Notes: generated by a model from the sequence alone, not told the origin. A stretch of DNA of 64,000 nt from Omphiscola glabra (GCA_964017045.1 OZ024797.1:12803062-12867061); one strand, 5' to 3'. Shown: positions 1-12,286, counted from the first letter of the stretch. Made by a program: numbers and translations.

Positions 1-70
1 CTCACCTGTTCACAAATCAATCAAAACCCAATACTCACTTGTAGAAACATCAATGAACAGCAAAACTCAC

Positions 71-227
71 CTGTACAAACAACAAATGATGGAACATTCT
101 CAAATCTGACCGGCACAGATTTTCTGACGTCATGGTGAGACACTTTGACGTAAGCAGTGACCAGTCCACAGGGAACTTGAATGTTGACTCGAGTCTCCGG
201 GGACTTGCTGTCACGTGACACAAGACC
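71..227 (-). CDS. L3HYPDH: L3HYPDH exon 3
   Basis: This exon of 52 codons plus one base runs from GLVSRDS to FVVCT on the minus strand. The acceptor is a T-rich tract ending CCAAG, and the donor is GTGAGT. It continues the family core strand NIQVPCGLVTAYV. The next exon is outside the window. Confidence 0.88.
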
Positions 228-3200
228 CTTGGAAAAAAAAAGCAAATTAAATGCATCACATGACTTAAAATTGCTTATTGTACACAATCCAAGCTACAGT
301 ACTATTGTAGAACAATCCAAGCTAAAGTACTATTGTAGAACAATCCAAGCCACAGTACTATAGTAGAACAATCCAAGCCACAGTACTATTGTAGAACTGT
401 CTTTCTTTGTATATCGTAATCAAAGCAATGAACATCTTGCTTTAAACTGAAAACTTGGTTCAAATCAATTTTTAAAAAAAAAAAACATATATAGAAGATT
501 AACTTACAATTTTTTTAAATAAATATAATTTATATAATTCAAAGGAGGTCTTCATTTTTTAAAATAAATATAATTTATATAATTCAAAGGAGGTCTTCAT
601 TTTTTAAAATAAATATAATTTATATAATTCAAAGGAGGTCTTCATTTTTTAAATAAATATAATTTATATAATTCAAAGGAGGTCTTCATTTTTTAAATAA
701 ATATAATTTATATAATTCAAAGGAGGTCTTCATTTTTTAAAATAAATATAATTTATATAATTCAAAGGAGGTCTTCATTTTTTTTAATAAATATAATTTA
801 TTTAATTCAAAGGAGGTCTTCACTTTTTTAAATAAATATAATTTATATAATTCAAAGGAGGTCTTCATTTTTTTTAATAAATATAATTTATTTAATTCAA
901 AGGAGGTCTTCATTTTTTTAAATAAATATAATTTATATAATTCAAAGGAGGTCTTCATTTTTTTAAATAAATATAATTTATATAATTCAAAGGAGGTCTT
1001 CATTTTTTTAAATAAATATAATTTATATAATTCAAAGGAGGTCTTCATTTTTTTAAATAAATATAATTTATATAATTCAAAGGAGGTCTTCATTTTTTTA
1101 AATAAATATAATTTATTTAATTCAAAGGAGGTCTTCATTTTTTTAAATAAATATAATTTATATAATTCAAAGGAGGTCTTCATTTTTTTAAATAAATATA
1201 ATTTATATAATTCAAAGGAGGTCTTCATTTTTTTAAATAAATATAATTTATATAATTCAAAGGAGGTCTTCATTTTTTTAAATAAATATAATTTATATAA
1301 TTCAAAGGAGGTCTTCATTTTTTAAAATAAATATAATTTATATAATTCAAAGGAGGTCTTCATTTTTTAAAATAAATATAATTTATTTAATTCAAAGGAG
1401 GTCTTCATTTTTAAAAATAAATATAATTTATATAATTCAAAGGAGGTCTTCATTTTTTTAAATAGATATAATTTATATAATTCAAAGGAGGTCTTCATTT
1501 TTTTCATTTTTCTTTTTTGTATATATATATTATATTCTCTTCATCTCTCACTCTCTCTCTCTCTCTCTTTCTTTCTCTCTCACTCGATCAACTGCGTATC
1601 GGCCCAATGCGATACATGCGTGACCACACATGGTAGAGTAGCCCTCGTTATGCAGGAAGATCGCCGCTATGTCAGCGTCTGGGTTGTCAGGGGCAACCAG
1701 CAACACTCCATACATGTCATAGTGACCGTGAGGCTCCAGTATCAGAAATCTACGGAATTCATCGTAACTGAAACATGGCAGGTGTGAGAAAGAATTGTAT
1801 TTCTTTTAAAAAATAAATAAAACTATTTCTATTAATATCTTCAAGGGCAACCTTACGTTTGGGCAATAGTTAAAGGACTGGGATGTGTCAGAATTTAATT
1901 GTTGATCATTATCCAAAATGAGGCTACACATAAAATGGCCCGCGCCTGACAAACAATCTTCACAACCGCACTGAACACGAAGCTCTTGGCCGACCAATCA
2001 CGAAGTGCGGCGTCCCCAGCCTCGATCCAGCGAAATGGAATACCGTAAAGCCGGACCGAGGCAAATTGCGCCCTTTATAAAATTTGCATACACATATTAG
2101 GAGATTGTAGAGCTTGGTGTCTCCCACTGCTCCCCTGCACAGATGTTTGTTTAAAAAAAAAAAAGGACAAATTGTAATACTTAAGATGATTTAAAAAGAG
2201 CACTTTTCTTATTAGGATTAATAATAATAGCCACCTATCGAATATCTCATTAGGAAATGGCGTCAGCGGGCCGTCGAGCTTACGCCCCTAATGCCCTCCC
2301 CGGCGCCCACTCGCACCTGCCAGCCGCCTCGGCGGCAGGCCGTGCGGGAGGGCGTCAGAGACCTCCCCGGACGTGGAGCGCCCCCGCCCACAACAGCTCG
2401 ATTGGGTTCGCCGACGGAGACCCTCCCCGCCCGGAGACATCTGGTCGACCGAAGACGCTGTGTTTCAAGCGTCCGTGGTCCACTCTCCTAGGGGCCGGGA
2501 CGGTAAATTAACGTCCTAAAATCTCCCCCCACCCGTCCCGGGGAAGCATCGGACGCCCTCTAAGAGGGATTCTACAGTGGGTTTCCACCCCGCAACTAAT
2601 TTGCGAGATAGCTGGGACGAAACGGTTGCCTAGGAGCTGCTTTCTCAGGGCTGCATATTTAGAATCACCGGCTATAGGCTTCCACCACAGTTTGAGTTTA
2701 TCCTTATAGCCATCTATCGTTTGAGTTTATCCTAATAGCCACCTATCGTTTGAGTTTATCCTAATAGCCACCTATCGTTTGAGTTTCTCCTTATAGCCAT
2801 CTATCGTTTGAGTTTCTCCTTATAGCCATCTATCGTTTGAGTTTATCCTTTTAGCCATCTATCGTTTGAGTTTATCCTAATAGCCATCTATCGTTTGAGT
2901 TTATCATAATAGCCACCTATCGTTTGAGTTTATCCTTATAGCCATCTATCGTTTGAGTTTCTCCTTATAGCCATCTATCGTTTGAGTTTCTCCTTATAGC
3001 CATCTATCGTTTGAGTTTACCCTAATAGCCACCTATCGTTTGAGTTTATCCTTATAGCCACCTATCGTTTGAGTTTATCCTTATAGCCACCTATCGTTTG
3101 AGTTTATCCTAATAGCCACCTATCGTTTGAGTTTATCCTTATAGCCATCTATCGTTTGAGATTATCCTTATAGCCATCTATCGTTTGAGTTTATCCTTAT

Positions 3201-6200
3201 AGCCATCTATCGTTTGAGTTTATCCTAATAGCCATCTATCGTTTGAGTTTATCCTAATAGCCACCTATCGTTTGAGTTTATCCTAATAGCCACCTATCGT
3301 TTGAGTTTATCCTAATAGCCACCTATCGTTTGAGTTTATCCTAATAGCCATCTATCGTTTGAGTTTATCCTAATAGCCACCTATCGTTTGAGTTTCTCCT
3401 TATAGCCATCTATCGTTTGAGTTTATCCTTATAGCCACCTATCGTTTGAGTTTCTCCTTATAGCCATCTATCGTTTGAGTTTATCCTTATAGCCATCTAT
3501 CGTTTGAGTTTATCCTTATAGCCATCTATCGTTTGAGTTTCTCCTTATAGCCATCTATCGTTTGAGTTTCTCCTTATAGCCATCTATCGTTTGAGTTTAT
3601 CCTGTATTTAAATAAATACTTCCGGATACAACAAGATGGTGCAAAAAACTAAACAAAAAGAGCAAAAAAGAAAGGAAATATGGATTTCAACGTGGATTAA
3701 TTGTAGGAAATAGTTCTTTCTCTGTAAAATATACTAAAGACTCTGACCAGGATAGGATTTTTTAGTTCAGAGAAGTATTTTTTCCTTTCTTCAAAACATT
3801 TTGCTAACAAAATCTCCATTACAATAATACAAAGGGTAACTGCCGGCGGCTTCAAGATGGCGGTATAATAACAAAAGTAAAAAAAAAAGGAAGGAGTTCT
3901 TAATTTCAAAAGTTTGGATATAAGACATAATCATTTCTGAGGAAAATATACTTAAGACTCTGGTCGCAATCTTTTGTTTCACTTACGTATTTTCCCTTTT
4001 TACAATGGGTTGTACAGGCAGAGGTAGTACCCCTCAAGGGGGAAAACGTTGTGCTCCTAGGAGCAGTTCGTCCGCGTTGGTCCTCTCCTGCAACTAACCT
4101 GTCACCTGTGCAACCCCGCAGCAGCTGTTAGCATGCAACAGCGTCCATACCCTGGGCAACGGCTTCCTCTAGCCGGCTAAACCAGGTGAGGGTAGCTGAT
4201 GGGCCGCAAACCCTCGGTGATTTAAGACTGCCTACCTATTGCATGCGAAGCCTGCATGGACGTCGTCCGATCCTGCGGAGGAGACCATTTGGGTTCAACG
4301 GAGGAGAAGGCGATTACAGCAACGCACCGTGGAGTGTGTAGAGCAAGATGAGGCACGTAGAACATCTTGGTCATCCACTGCATCCGTACCCATCTCCAGT
4401 CGTCTTGATTTAGTCTTGCCACTGGACACGGTGGGTCCGGACGAGAGAGTGAGGTTGACGCTGCGCAACTCTTCCTCACTTTAAACAAAGTCACCCGCGC
4501 AAGTCATCAGTCATCCATTTCCCATCATCCCAAATCCTGTGGCGACGGGCACGCTCTCCTAGATGCATGAGGAAGGAGCTATAATAAGAGCCCAAAACAT
4601 TGCCTGCTTCTTCACACCCAGCCGGCTAAACAGGGTCGACGGGGACCCAATTTTTGCGGTCGAAAATCAAAGATAAACTCTATTTCCCTTAAAATTGCCA
4701 CGACTCTACAAACAGACCTCAACGACGCACGTCGCTCATTGCCCATGAACTTGCCAGATATAACATAGACATCACCGCCCTAAGTGAAACCAGACTCTCT
4801 GGCAAAGGTGAACTCACGGAAAGGCTTGCTGGCTATTCTTTCTTCTTGAGCGGACGAGACCCTGACGCAAGGCGAGAAGCTGGAGTTGGCTTTGCTATCA
4901 AAACCTGTCTTGCGAGCAAGCTCTCCAGCTCTCCAAAAGGAATCAATGACCGTCTCATGACGTTGAAACCCCCCCCCCCTCTGCCATGGAAAGAAGGCTG
5001 CTACTTTAGTCAGTGTTTATGTACCCTCCATGACAAACACAGAGGAGTCCATATATAAGTTTTATAAGGACCTGAACACTGTCATCTCCTCCACACCTTC
5101 TTCTGACAAACTCATAATTCTTGGAGATGTCAATGCACGTGGCGGCAGTGACTACACCTCCTGGGGAGGAGTATTGGGGAAGTATGGTATTAGAAAGTGC
5201 AACAGCAACGGCCTACTGCTACTTCAGACCTGTGTTGAACACGGCCTTCTAATAACAAACACCACCTTTAACCTGCCTACACGCAAAAGGACCTCATGGA
5301 TGCACCCCCGTTCTAAACACTGGCACCTAATTGATTATGTCATCGTCAAAAATAGGGACCGGCAGGATATGAGAGTGACTAAGGGCATGTGCGACTCAGA
5401 GTGCTGGACGGATCCCCGCCTCATCGTCTCAAAGATGAAAATTCATATCCAACCTAAGAGACGACATCAGGCCACCAAAGCTCAGAAACGCCTCAACATC
5501 AGTAAGCTGTAGATCCCTGATGTGAGACAAACCTTTGTTGACACCCTGGATGAACGCCTTGACAACCAGGACGCGGAAGCAGCGTGAACCACACTTCATG
5601 AGACGGTGTATAACACAGCCGCTGAGCGCCTCAGACCCTCTACTAGGAAAAACAGGGATTAGTTTGATGAAAACAACACAGCAATACAAATGCTACTTGA
5701 GCTAAACGTTGAGCGTACAAGGCCCTCCATAATGACCCAATGTCAGCAGCAAAGACAGCTGCACTGAGGAGCATACGCAGCAAGGTCCAATTGCAACTGC
5801 GCCAGATGCAATACTCCTGGCTGAGTGCTAAAGCTGATGAGATTCAGGGCTTTGCAGACAAAAAAGACATGAAAAACTTCTACAGTGGCCTGAGAGAAAT
5901 CTATGGAGTTACCACCTCAGGCTCTTCCCCTCTCCTTAGTGCAGACGGTTCTACACTCATAACAGACAAGGAAAAAATCTTGGAAAGATGGGCGGAACAC
6001 TTTGATAGTGTGCTGAATACGCCTTCCATCAATAATGATGAGGTCATTGAAAGACTGCCCCAGGTCCCAACGAACAAGTCACTGGACGCTGTCCCAACTT
6101 TGTTAGAGATACAGACAGCAATCCGTCAAATGTCCAATGGTAAAGTACCTGGCTCCGACATGATTCCTGCTGAAATCTACAAAGAGGGTGGACCAGCGTT

Positions 6201-9200
6201 GACGGATAAGCTATTGCGTCTATTCCAGATCATCTGGCAGACGGAAACTGTACAACAGGACCTCAAAGATGCCTCAATTATCCACCTGTATAAACACAAA
6301 GGAAACTGCCAGGCCTGCGACAATCACCGCTGAATTTCACTGCTGTCCATCGCAGGCAAGATCTTGGCACGAGCCCTTCTGAGCCGCCTGAATGCACATC
6401 TGATAGTCTCCTACCCGAAAGTCAATGTGGTTTCCGAAAAGAACGAGGAACAATCGATATGGTGTTTGCTGCCAGGCAGCTCCAAGAGAAATGTCAGGAG
6501 CAAAATATGGACCTATATTCCACATTTATAGACCCTAATAAGGCTTTTGACAGGGTCAACAGAGGTGGCCTGTGGAAAATCATGAAGAAGAACGGATGCC
6601 CAGAGAAATTCACCAACATCATCCGTCAGCTGCATGATGGTATGATGGCCAGGGTGCAGGACAACGGTCAGTCATCTCAAGCATTCCCCGTCACAAACGT
6701 AGGAAACAGGGCTGTGTTCTGGCTCCCACACTCTTCAGTATTATGTTCTCTGCAATGCTGTCTGATGCGTTCAGGGACTCCACTACGGGCTTGCCAATCC
6801 GTTTCCGCACCGATGGATCTGTCTTCAATCTAAAGAAGCTTCAAGCTAAAACAAAGGTCAAACATAGCACCATCAACGAGCTTCTGTTTGCGGACGATTG
6901 TGCCCTTAATGCTGACTCTGAAGCCGCCATGCAACAAAGCGTTGATATCTTCTCTGAGGCCTGCAACAACTTTGGCCTAACAATCAACGCGAAGAAGACT
7001 GAGGTGTTGTATCAGCCAGCTCCCAGTAGGCCCTAGGCTCAACCCAACATCATCATTAGTGGACAGCGTCTTAACGCGGTAAATAAATCTACTTACTTGG
7101 GCAGCACCCTCTCCAGATCTCTCATCATGGATGATGAAATGAATGCCAGACTTGCAAAAGCTAGTGCCATATTTGGCAGGCTCCGCAGCACTGTTTGGGA
7201 CAGGAGAGGTATCAGATGTGAAACGAAGATCACGGTCTATAGCGCAGCAGTCCTCTCGACATTGCTCTACGGATGTGAAACGTGGACAGTCTACCAGCGT
7301 CACGTAAAAAAACTGAACCATTTTCACACAACCAGCATCAGTTCTCCTCGGCATCAGGTGGCAAGACAAAGTTCCTGACACAGAAGTTCTCGCTAGAGCG
7401 AACCTACCTAGTGTCTTCACCACCCTGATGCAGTATCAACTCCGTTGGATGGGACACGTTGCCCGTATGGAAGACCACCGGCTCCCTAAACGAATATTCT
7501 ATGGTGAACTCACGACAGGCAAGCGCTCCCAAGGAGGTAAAAAAAAAACCTTACAAAGACTCACCGAAAGTGGCACTAAAGGCCTTCACCATCGACCCCA
7601 CTAAATGGGAGCAGACAGCTCAGGATAGAGTAAGGTGGAGATCAACGGTCAAGATAGGGGCTAAATCTTATGAAGCCAGTAGGATGGCCACCATTGAGAC
7701 ACGCAGGCAAGAACATTATTAAATCAACGACCGCAGCAACTATCACCTGCCCGCGGTGCCAGAGATTATTTCGTGCACGTATAGGATTGGCAAGCCACCT
7801 ACGAACCCACCGTAACCCACCCCCCTAACCGGATGACTGGATGGTCCTAGTCGATTTGACGGACGAACAACACAACGAGTTTCTCCTAATAGCCACCTAC
7901 CGTTTGAGTTTCTCCTGATAGCCACCTATCGTTTGAGTTTCTCCTGATAGCCACCTACCGTTTGAGTTCCTCCTGATAGCCACCTATCGTTTGAGTTTCT
8001 CCTGATAGCCACCTATCGTTTGAGTTTCTCCTGATAGCCACCTACCGTTTGAGTTCCTACTGATAGCCACCTATCGTTTGAGTTTCTCCTGATAGCCACC
8101 TACCGTTTGAGTTTCTCCTGATAGCCACCTACCGTTTGAGTTTCTCCTGATAGCCACCTATCGTTTGAGTTTCTCCTGATAGCCACCTACCGTTTGAGTT
8201 CCTCCTGATAGCCACCTATCGTTTGAGTTTCTCCTGATAGCCACCTATCGTTTGAGTTTCTCCTGATAGCCACCTACCGTTTGAGTTCCTCCTGATAGCC
8301 ACCTACCGTTTGAGTTTCTCCTGATAGCCACCTACCGTTTGAGTTCCTCCTGATAGCCACCTACCGTTTGAGTTTCTCCTGATAGCCACCTACCGTTTGA
8401 GTTCCTCCTGATAGCCACCTATCGTTTGAGTTCCTCCTGATAGCCACCTACCGTTTGAGTTCCTCCTGATAGCCACCTATCGTTTGAGTTTCTCCTGATA
8501 GCCACCTATCGTTTGAGTTTCTCCTGATAGCCACCTATCGTTTGAGTTTCTCCTGATAGCCACCTATCGTTTGAGTTTCTTCTGATAGCCACCTACCGTT
8601 TGAGTTTCTCCTGATAGCCACCTACCGTTTGAGTTTCTCCTGATAGCCACCTATCGTTTGAGTTTCTCCTGATAGCCACCTACCGTTTGAGTTCCTCCTG
8701 ATAGCCACCTATCGTTTGAGTTTCTCCTGATAGCCACCTATCGTTTGAGTTTCTCCTGATAGCCACCTACCGTTTGAGTTCCTCCTGATAGCCACCTACC
8801 GTTTGAGTTTCTCCTGATAGCCACCTACCGTTTGAGTTCCTCCTGATAGCCACCTACCGTTTGAGTTTCTCCTGATAGCCACCTATCGTTTGAGTTTCTC
8901 CTGATAGCCACCTACCGTTTGAGTTCCTCCTGATAGCCACCTACCGTTTGAGTTTCTCCTGATAGCCACCTACCGTTTGAGTTCCTCCTGATAGCCACCT
9001 ACCGTTTGAGTTTCTCCTGATAGCCACCTACCGTTTGAGTTCCTCCTGATAGCCACCTATCGTTTGAGTTTCTCCTGATAGCCACCTATCGTTTGAGTTT
9101 CTCCTGATAGCCACCTACCGTTTGAGTTTCTCCTGATAGCCACCTACCGTTTGAGTTTCTCCTGATAGCCACCTATCGTTTGAGTTTCTCCTGATAGCCA

Positions 9201-12200
9201 CCTACCGTTTGAGTTCCTCCTGATAGCCACCTATCGTTTGAGTTTCTCCTGATAGCCACCTATCGTTTGAGTTTCTCCTGATAGCCACCTACCGTTTGAG
9301 TTCCTCCTGATAGCCACCTACCGTTTGAGTTTCTCCTGATAGCCACCTACCGTTTGAGTTCCTCCTGATAGCCACCTACCGTTTGAGTTTCTCCTGATAG
9401 CCACCTACCGTTTGAGTTCCTCCTGATAGCCACCTATCGTTTGAGTTCCTCCTGATAGCCACCTACCGTTTGAGTTCCTCCTGATAGCCACCTACCGTTT
9501 GAGTTTCTCCTGATAGCCACCTATCGTTTGAGTTTCTCCTGATAGCCACCTATCGTTTGAGTTTCTCCTGATAGCCACCTATCGTTTGAGTTTCTCCTGA
9601 TAGCCACCTACCGTTTGAGTTTCTCCTGATAGCCACCTATCGTTTGAGTTTCTCCTGATAGCCACCTATCGTTTGAGTTTCTCCTGATAGCCACCTATCG
9701 TTTGAGTTTCTCCTGATAGCCACCTATCGTTTGAGTTTCTCCTGATAGCCACCTATCGTTTGAGTTTCTCCTGATAGCCACCTACCGTTTGAGTTCCTCC
9801 TGATAGCCACCTATCGTTTGAGTTTCTCCTGATAGCCACCTATCGTTTGAGTTTCTCCTGATAGCCACCTACCGTTTGAGTTCCTCCTGATAGCCACCTA
9901 CCGTTTGAGTTTCTCCTGATAGCCACCTACCGTTTGAGTTCCTCCTGATAGCCACCTACCGTTTGAGTTTCTCCTGATAGCCACCTACCGTTTGAGTTCC
10001 TCCTGATAGCCACCTATCGTTTGAGTTCCTCCTGATAGCCACCTACCGTTTGAGTTCCTCCTGATAGCCACCTACCGTTTGAGTTTCTCCTGATAGCCAC
10101 CTATCGTTTGAGTTTCTCCTGATAGCCACCTATCGTTTGAGTTTCTCCTGATAGCCACCTATCGTTTGAGTTTCTCCTGATAGCCACCTACCGTTTGAGT
10201 TTCTCCTGATAGCCACCTACCGTTTGAGTTTCTCCTGATAGCCACCTATCGTTTGAGTTTCTCCTGATAGCCACCTACCGTTTGAGTTTCTCCTGATAGC
10301 CACCTATCGTTTGAGTTTCTCCTGATAGCCACCTATCGTTTGAGTTTCTCCTGATAGCCACCTACCGTTTGAGTTCCTCCTGATAGCCACCTACCGTTTG
10401 AGTTTCTCCTGATAGCCACCTACCGTTTGAGTTCCTCCTGATAGCCACCTACCGTTTGAGTTTCTCCTGATAGCCACCTATCGTTTGAGTTCCTCCTGAT
10501 AGCCACCTATCGTTTGAGTTCCTCCTTATAGCCACCTACCGTTTGAGTTCCTCCTGATAGCCACCTACCGTTTGAGTTTCTCCTGATAGCCACCTATCGT
10601 TTGAGTTTCTCCTGATAGCGACCTATCGTTTGAGTTTCTCCTGATAGCCACCTATCGTTTGAGTTTCTCCTGATAGCCACCTACCGTTTGAGTTTCTCCT
10701 GATAGCCACCTATCGTTTGAGTTTCTCCTGATAGCCACCTATCGTTTGAGTTTCTCCTGATAGCCACCTATCGTTTGAGTTTCTCCTGATAGCCACCTAT
10801 CGTTTGAGTTTCTCCTGATAGCCACCTATCGTTTGAGTTTCTCCTGATAGCCACCTACCGTTTGAGTTTCTCCTGATAGCCACCTACCGTTTGAGTTTCT
10901 CCTGATAGCCACCTATCGTTTGAGTTTCTCCTGATAGCCACCTACCGTTTGAGTTCCTCCTGATAGCCACCTATCGTTTGAGTTTCTCCTGATAGCCACC
11001 TATCGTTTGAGTTTCTCCTGATAGCCACCTACCGTTTGAGTTCCTCCTGATAGCCACCTACCGTTTGAGTTTCTCCTGATAGCCACCTACCGTTTGAGTT
11101 CCTCCTGATAGCCACCTACCGTTTGAGTTTCTCCTGATAGCCACCTATCGTTTGAGTTCCTCCTGATAGCCACCTATCGTTTGAGTTCCTCCTTATAGCC
11201 ACCTACCGTTTGAGTTCCTCCTGATAGCCACCTACCGTTTGAGTTTCTCCTGATAGCCACCTATCGTTTGAGTTTCTCCTGATAGCGACCTATCGTTTGA
11301 GTTTCTCCTGATAGCCACCTATCGTTTGAGTTTCTCCTGATAGCCACCTACCGTTTGAGTTTCTCCTGATAGCCACCTATCGTTTGAGTTTCTCCTGATA
11401 GCCACCTATCGTTTGAGTTTCTCCTGATAGCCACCTATCGTTTGAGTTTCTCCTGATAGCCACCTATCGTTTGAGTTTCTCCTGATAGCCACCTATCGTT
11501 TGAGTTTCTCCTGATAGCCACCTATCGTTTGAGTTTCTCCTGATAGCCACCTATCGTTTGAGTTTCTCCTGATAGCCACCTACCGTTTGAGTTCCTCCTG
11601 ATAGCCACCTACCGTTTGAGTTCCTCCTGATAGCCACCTATCGTTTGAGTTCCTCCTGATAGCCACCTATCGTTTGAGTTCCTCCTGATAGCCACCTATC
11701 GTTTGAGTTCCTCCTGATAGCCACCTACCGTTTGAGTTCCTCCTGATAGCCACCTATCGTTTGAGTTCCTCCTGATAGCCACCTACCGTTTGAGTTCCTC
11801 CTGATAGCCACCTACCGTTTGAGTTCCTCCTGATAGCCACCTACCGTTTGAGTTCCTCCTGATAGCCACCTATCGTTTGAGTTCCTCCTGATAGCCACCT
11901 ACCGTTTGAGTTCCTCCTGATAGCCACCTACCGTTTGAGTTCCTCCTGATAGCCACCTACCGTTTGAGTTCCTCCCTAAATTACTCAATAAACCGGTGCA
12001 TATTTAAGATGTAAAATAAATTGATTAATAATTTAAAAAAAAAAAAATATTTTTAAAAAAAAAAAAAAAGGAAAAGGAATAATTATTATAATGGTTAGCT
12101 AGAAGGGGGAAACACTCACTTTTTTCTCAAGTCCTCAATTTTGTCTAAGATCGTCTCCCCTTGTGGTACGGGATAACCTGACTCTATAATCCTCACCGGT

Positions 12201-12286
12201 TCCCCGCCTGTGTGCATCTCCGTTGTGGTGATGAGTATGTCGTGATGTATAGAGCTTCTAGGCTTTTTCAGAGGTTCTGTTGACAT
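71..12286 (-). CDS. L3HYPDH: trans-L-3-hydroxyproline dehydratase, 5' part (exons 1-3)
   Basis: This enzyme of the proline racemase superfamily dehydrates trans-3-hydroxy-L-proline (from collagen breakdown) to pyrroline-2-carboxylate. Exon 1 is 12120-12286, beginning at the ATG of MSTEPLKKPR and holding the family signature EMHTGGEPVRI (residues 24-34). Exon 2 is 1584-1767 and holds LEPHGHYDMYG and HNEGYSTMCGHA, whose Cys103 is the expected catalytic cysteine. Exon 3 is 71-227 (GLVSRDS to FVVCT, with NIQVPCGLVTAYV). Each junction has a fitting donor (GTGAGT, GTGAGA, GTGAGT) and an AG acceptor, and the phases match (2, 0, then 1). About 169 of some 350 residues are visible; the second active-site region lies beyond the left end. 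The frame stays open upstream of the ATG only because a 45-bp array is open, so the ATG at 12286 is preferred. Family assignment is firm from memory of the human protein; no alignment was run. Confidence 0.93.
285..396. repeat. 28-bp tandem repeat, 4 copies
   Basis: Four copies of a 28-bp unit starting CAATCCAAGC and holding AGTACTATTGTAG. It sits in intron 2 of L3HYPDH. Confidence 0.9.
510..1505. repeat. AT-rich 44-45 bp minisatellite, about 22 copies
   Basis: Each unit has TATAATTTATATAATTC followed by AAAGGAGGTCTTCATTTTT. Copies differ mainly in A/T run length. It lies in intron 2 of L3HYPDH. The minus frame is open because most units are 45 bp; this is not taken as a gene. Confidence 0.95.
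1525..1582. repeat. AT and CT microsatellite
   Basis: A short (TA)n run and a (CT)n run with TTTC interruptions. It abuts the donor of L3HYPDH exon 2. Confidence 0.85.
1584..1767 (-). CDS. L3HYPDH: L3HYPDH exon 2 (catalytic Cys)
   Basis: The exon is 184 nt, entered in phase 2 and left in phase 0. It encodes FLILEPHGHYDMYGV and the MCGHA catalytic-cysteine motif, ending in ALGRYAVDR. The acceptor is CATGTTTCAG. The donor GTGAGAGAG runs straight into a (CT)n tract (GA-rich on the coding strand) at about 1546-1582. Confidence 0.92.
1768..2689. other. Part of L3HYPDH intron 1, no gene seen
   Basis: This is intron sequence with a distinct GC-rich block at about 2255-2640. The block has no coherent coding frame and may be the remnant of an unidentified mobile element. 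Confidence 0.4.
2690..3603. repeat. 29-bp minisatellite, left segment, about 31 copies
   Basis: Units contain TATCGTTTGAGTTT and ATAGCCA(C/T)C, mostly with the variants TATCCTTATAGCCATC or TATCCTAATAGCC. It is the same family as the array at 7877-11975 but with a different variant mix; a LINE separates the two parts. Confidence 0.95.
3604..4009. other. Spacer upstream of the LINE, with degenerate internal duplication
   Basis: Two related stretches (about 3700-3745 and 3915-3970) share a TTTCT...AAAATATACT(A/T)AAGACTCTG core, so this is an old imperfect duplication of roughly 200 bp. It may be the 5' UTR of the LINE that follows or a separate insert. No gene is seen. Confidence 0.4.
4690..5512 (+). 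pseudogene. LINE endonuclease domain (broken)
   Basis: Recognisable stretches are ITALSETRLSGKGELTERL (about 4770-4825), SGRDPDARREAGVGFAIKT (about 4849-4905), LIILGDVNARGGSDYTSWGG (about 5113-5170) and LIDYVIVKNRDRQDMRV (about 5329-5380). A frame change falls near 4970-5040 in a C run. The catalytic Asp-His pair near the domain end reads TDPRL at 5408-5422, with proline in place of the expected histidine. Confidence 0.85.
5740..7722 (+). pseudogene. LINE reverse transcriptase (broken)
   Basis: Segments in changing frames match a non-LTR RT: SNGKVPGSDMIPAEIYKEGG (about 6133-6192), the FDRVNRGGLWKIM region with the first catalytic Asp (about 6549-6585), and the catalytic box LLFADDCALNAD (FADD at 6886-6897). 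The tail has LARANLPS (about 7393), LRWMGHVARM and the ARTKLRWRS-like end near 7635. Stops and frameshifts are present at about 6333, 6690-6720, 7036 and 7378. Confidence 0.87.
7877..11975. repeat. 29-bp minisatellite, main segment, about 141 copies
   Basis: The unit is GTTTGAGTT(T/C)CTCCTGA followed by TAGCCACCTA(C/T)C. The two common variants (T or C after GAGTT, and TATC or TACC) recur in long identical blocks, which shows higher-order duplication (see findings). It lies entirely in intron 1 of L3HYPDH. Confidence 0.96.
11976..12119. other. A-rich end of L3HYPDH intron 1
   Basis: Poly-A runs of about 13 and 15 bases lie just inside the donor side of the intron. Nothing else is seen. Confidence 0.5.
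12120..12286 (-). CDS. L3HYPDH: L3HYPDH exon 1 with start codon
   Basis: The exon has 55 codons plus two bases and carries MHTGGEP, the N-terminal signature of the proline racemase/hydroxyproline dehydratase family. The donor is AAAAAA followed by GTGAGT. The tandem array at 12404-14012 begins about 120 bp upstream of the ATG and so lies in the 5' flank or 5' UTR. Confidence 0.92.

Larger units (their letters stand above)
4010..7876 (+). mobile_element. Degenerate APE-type non-LTR retrotransposon (LINE)
   Basis: The order is a 5' region (4010-4680), an apurinic-type endonuclease (about 4690-5512), a reverse transcriptase (about 5740-7720) and a C-terminal C2H2 finger (about 7743-7810, CPRC...HLRTH). 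It ends near 7876, where the 29-bp array resumes. Several frameshifts and stops break the reading frame, so this copy is dead. The type often appears in animal annotations as 'craniofacial development protein 2-like' endonuclease plus RT. The clade is not certain. The 5' border is uncertain. Confidence 0.88.

Noticed and set aside
737..1318. 193-codon repetitive minus-strand ORF (MKTSFELYKLYLFKK units)
   Set aside because: It follows a 45-bp AT-rich minisatellite inside an intron; the frame is open only because 45 is divisible by three.
510..1505. Repeated AAAGGAGGT, a perfect bacterial ribosome-binding sequence
   Set aside because: The region is a eukaryotic intron and the motif is just part of the repeat unit.
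7877..11975. CRISPR-like regular array
   Set aside because: There are no unique spacers; the whole 29-bp unit is tandem, in an animal intron.
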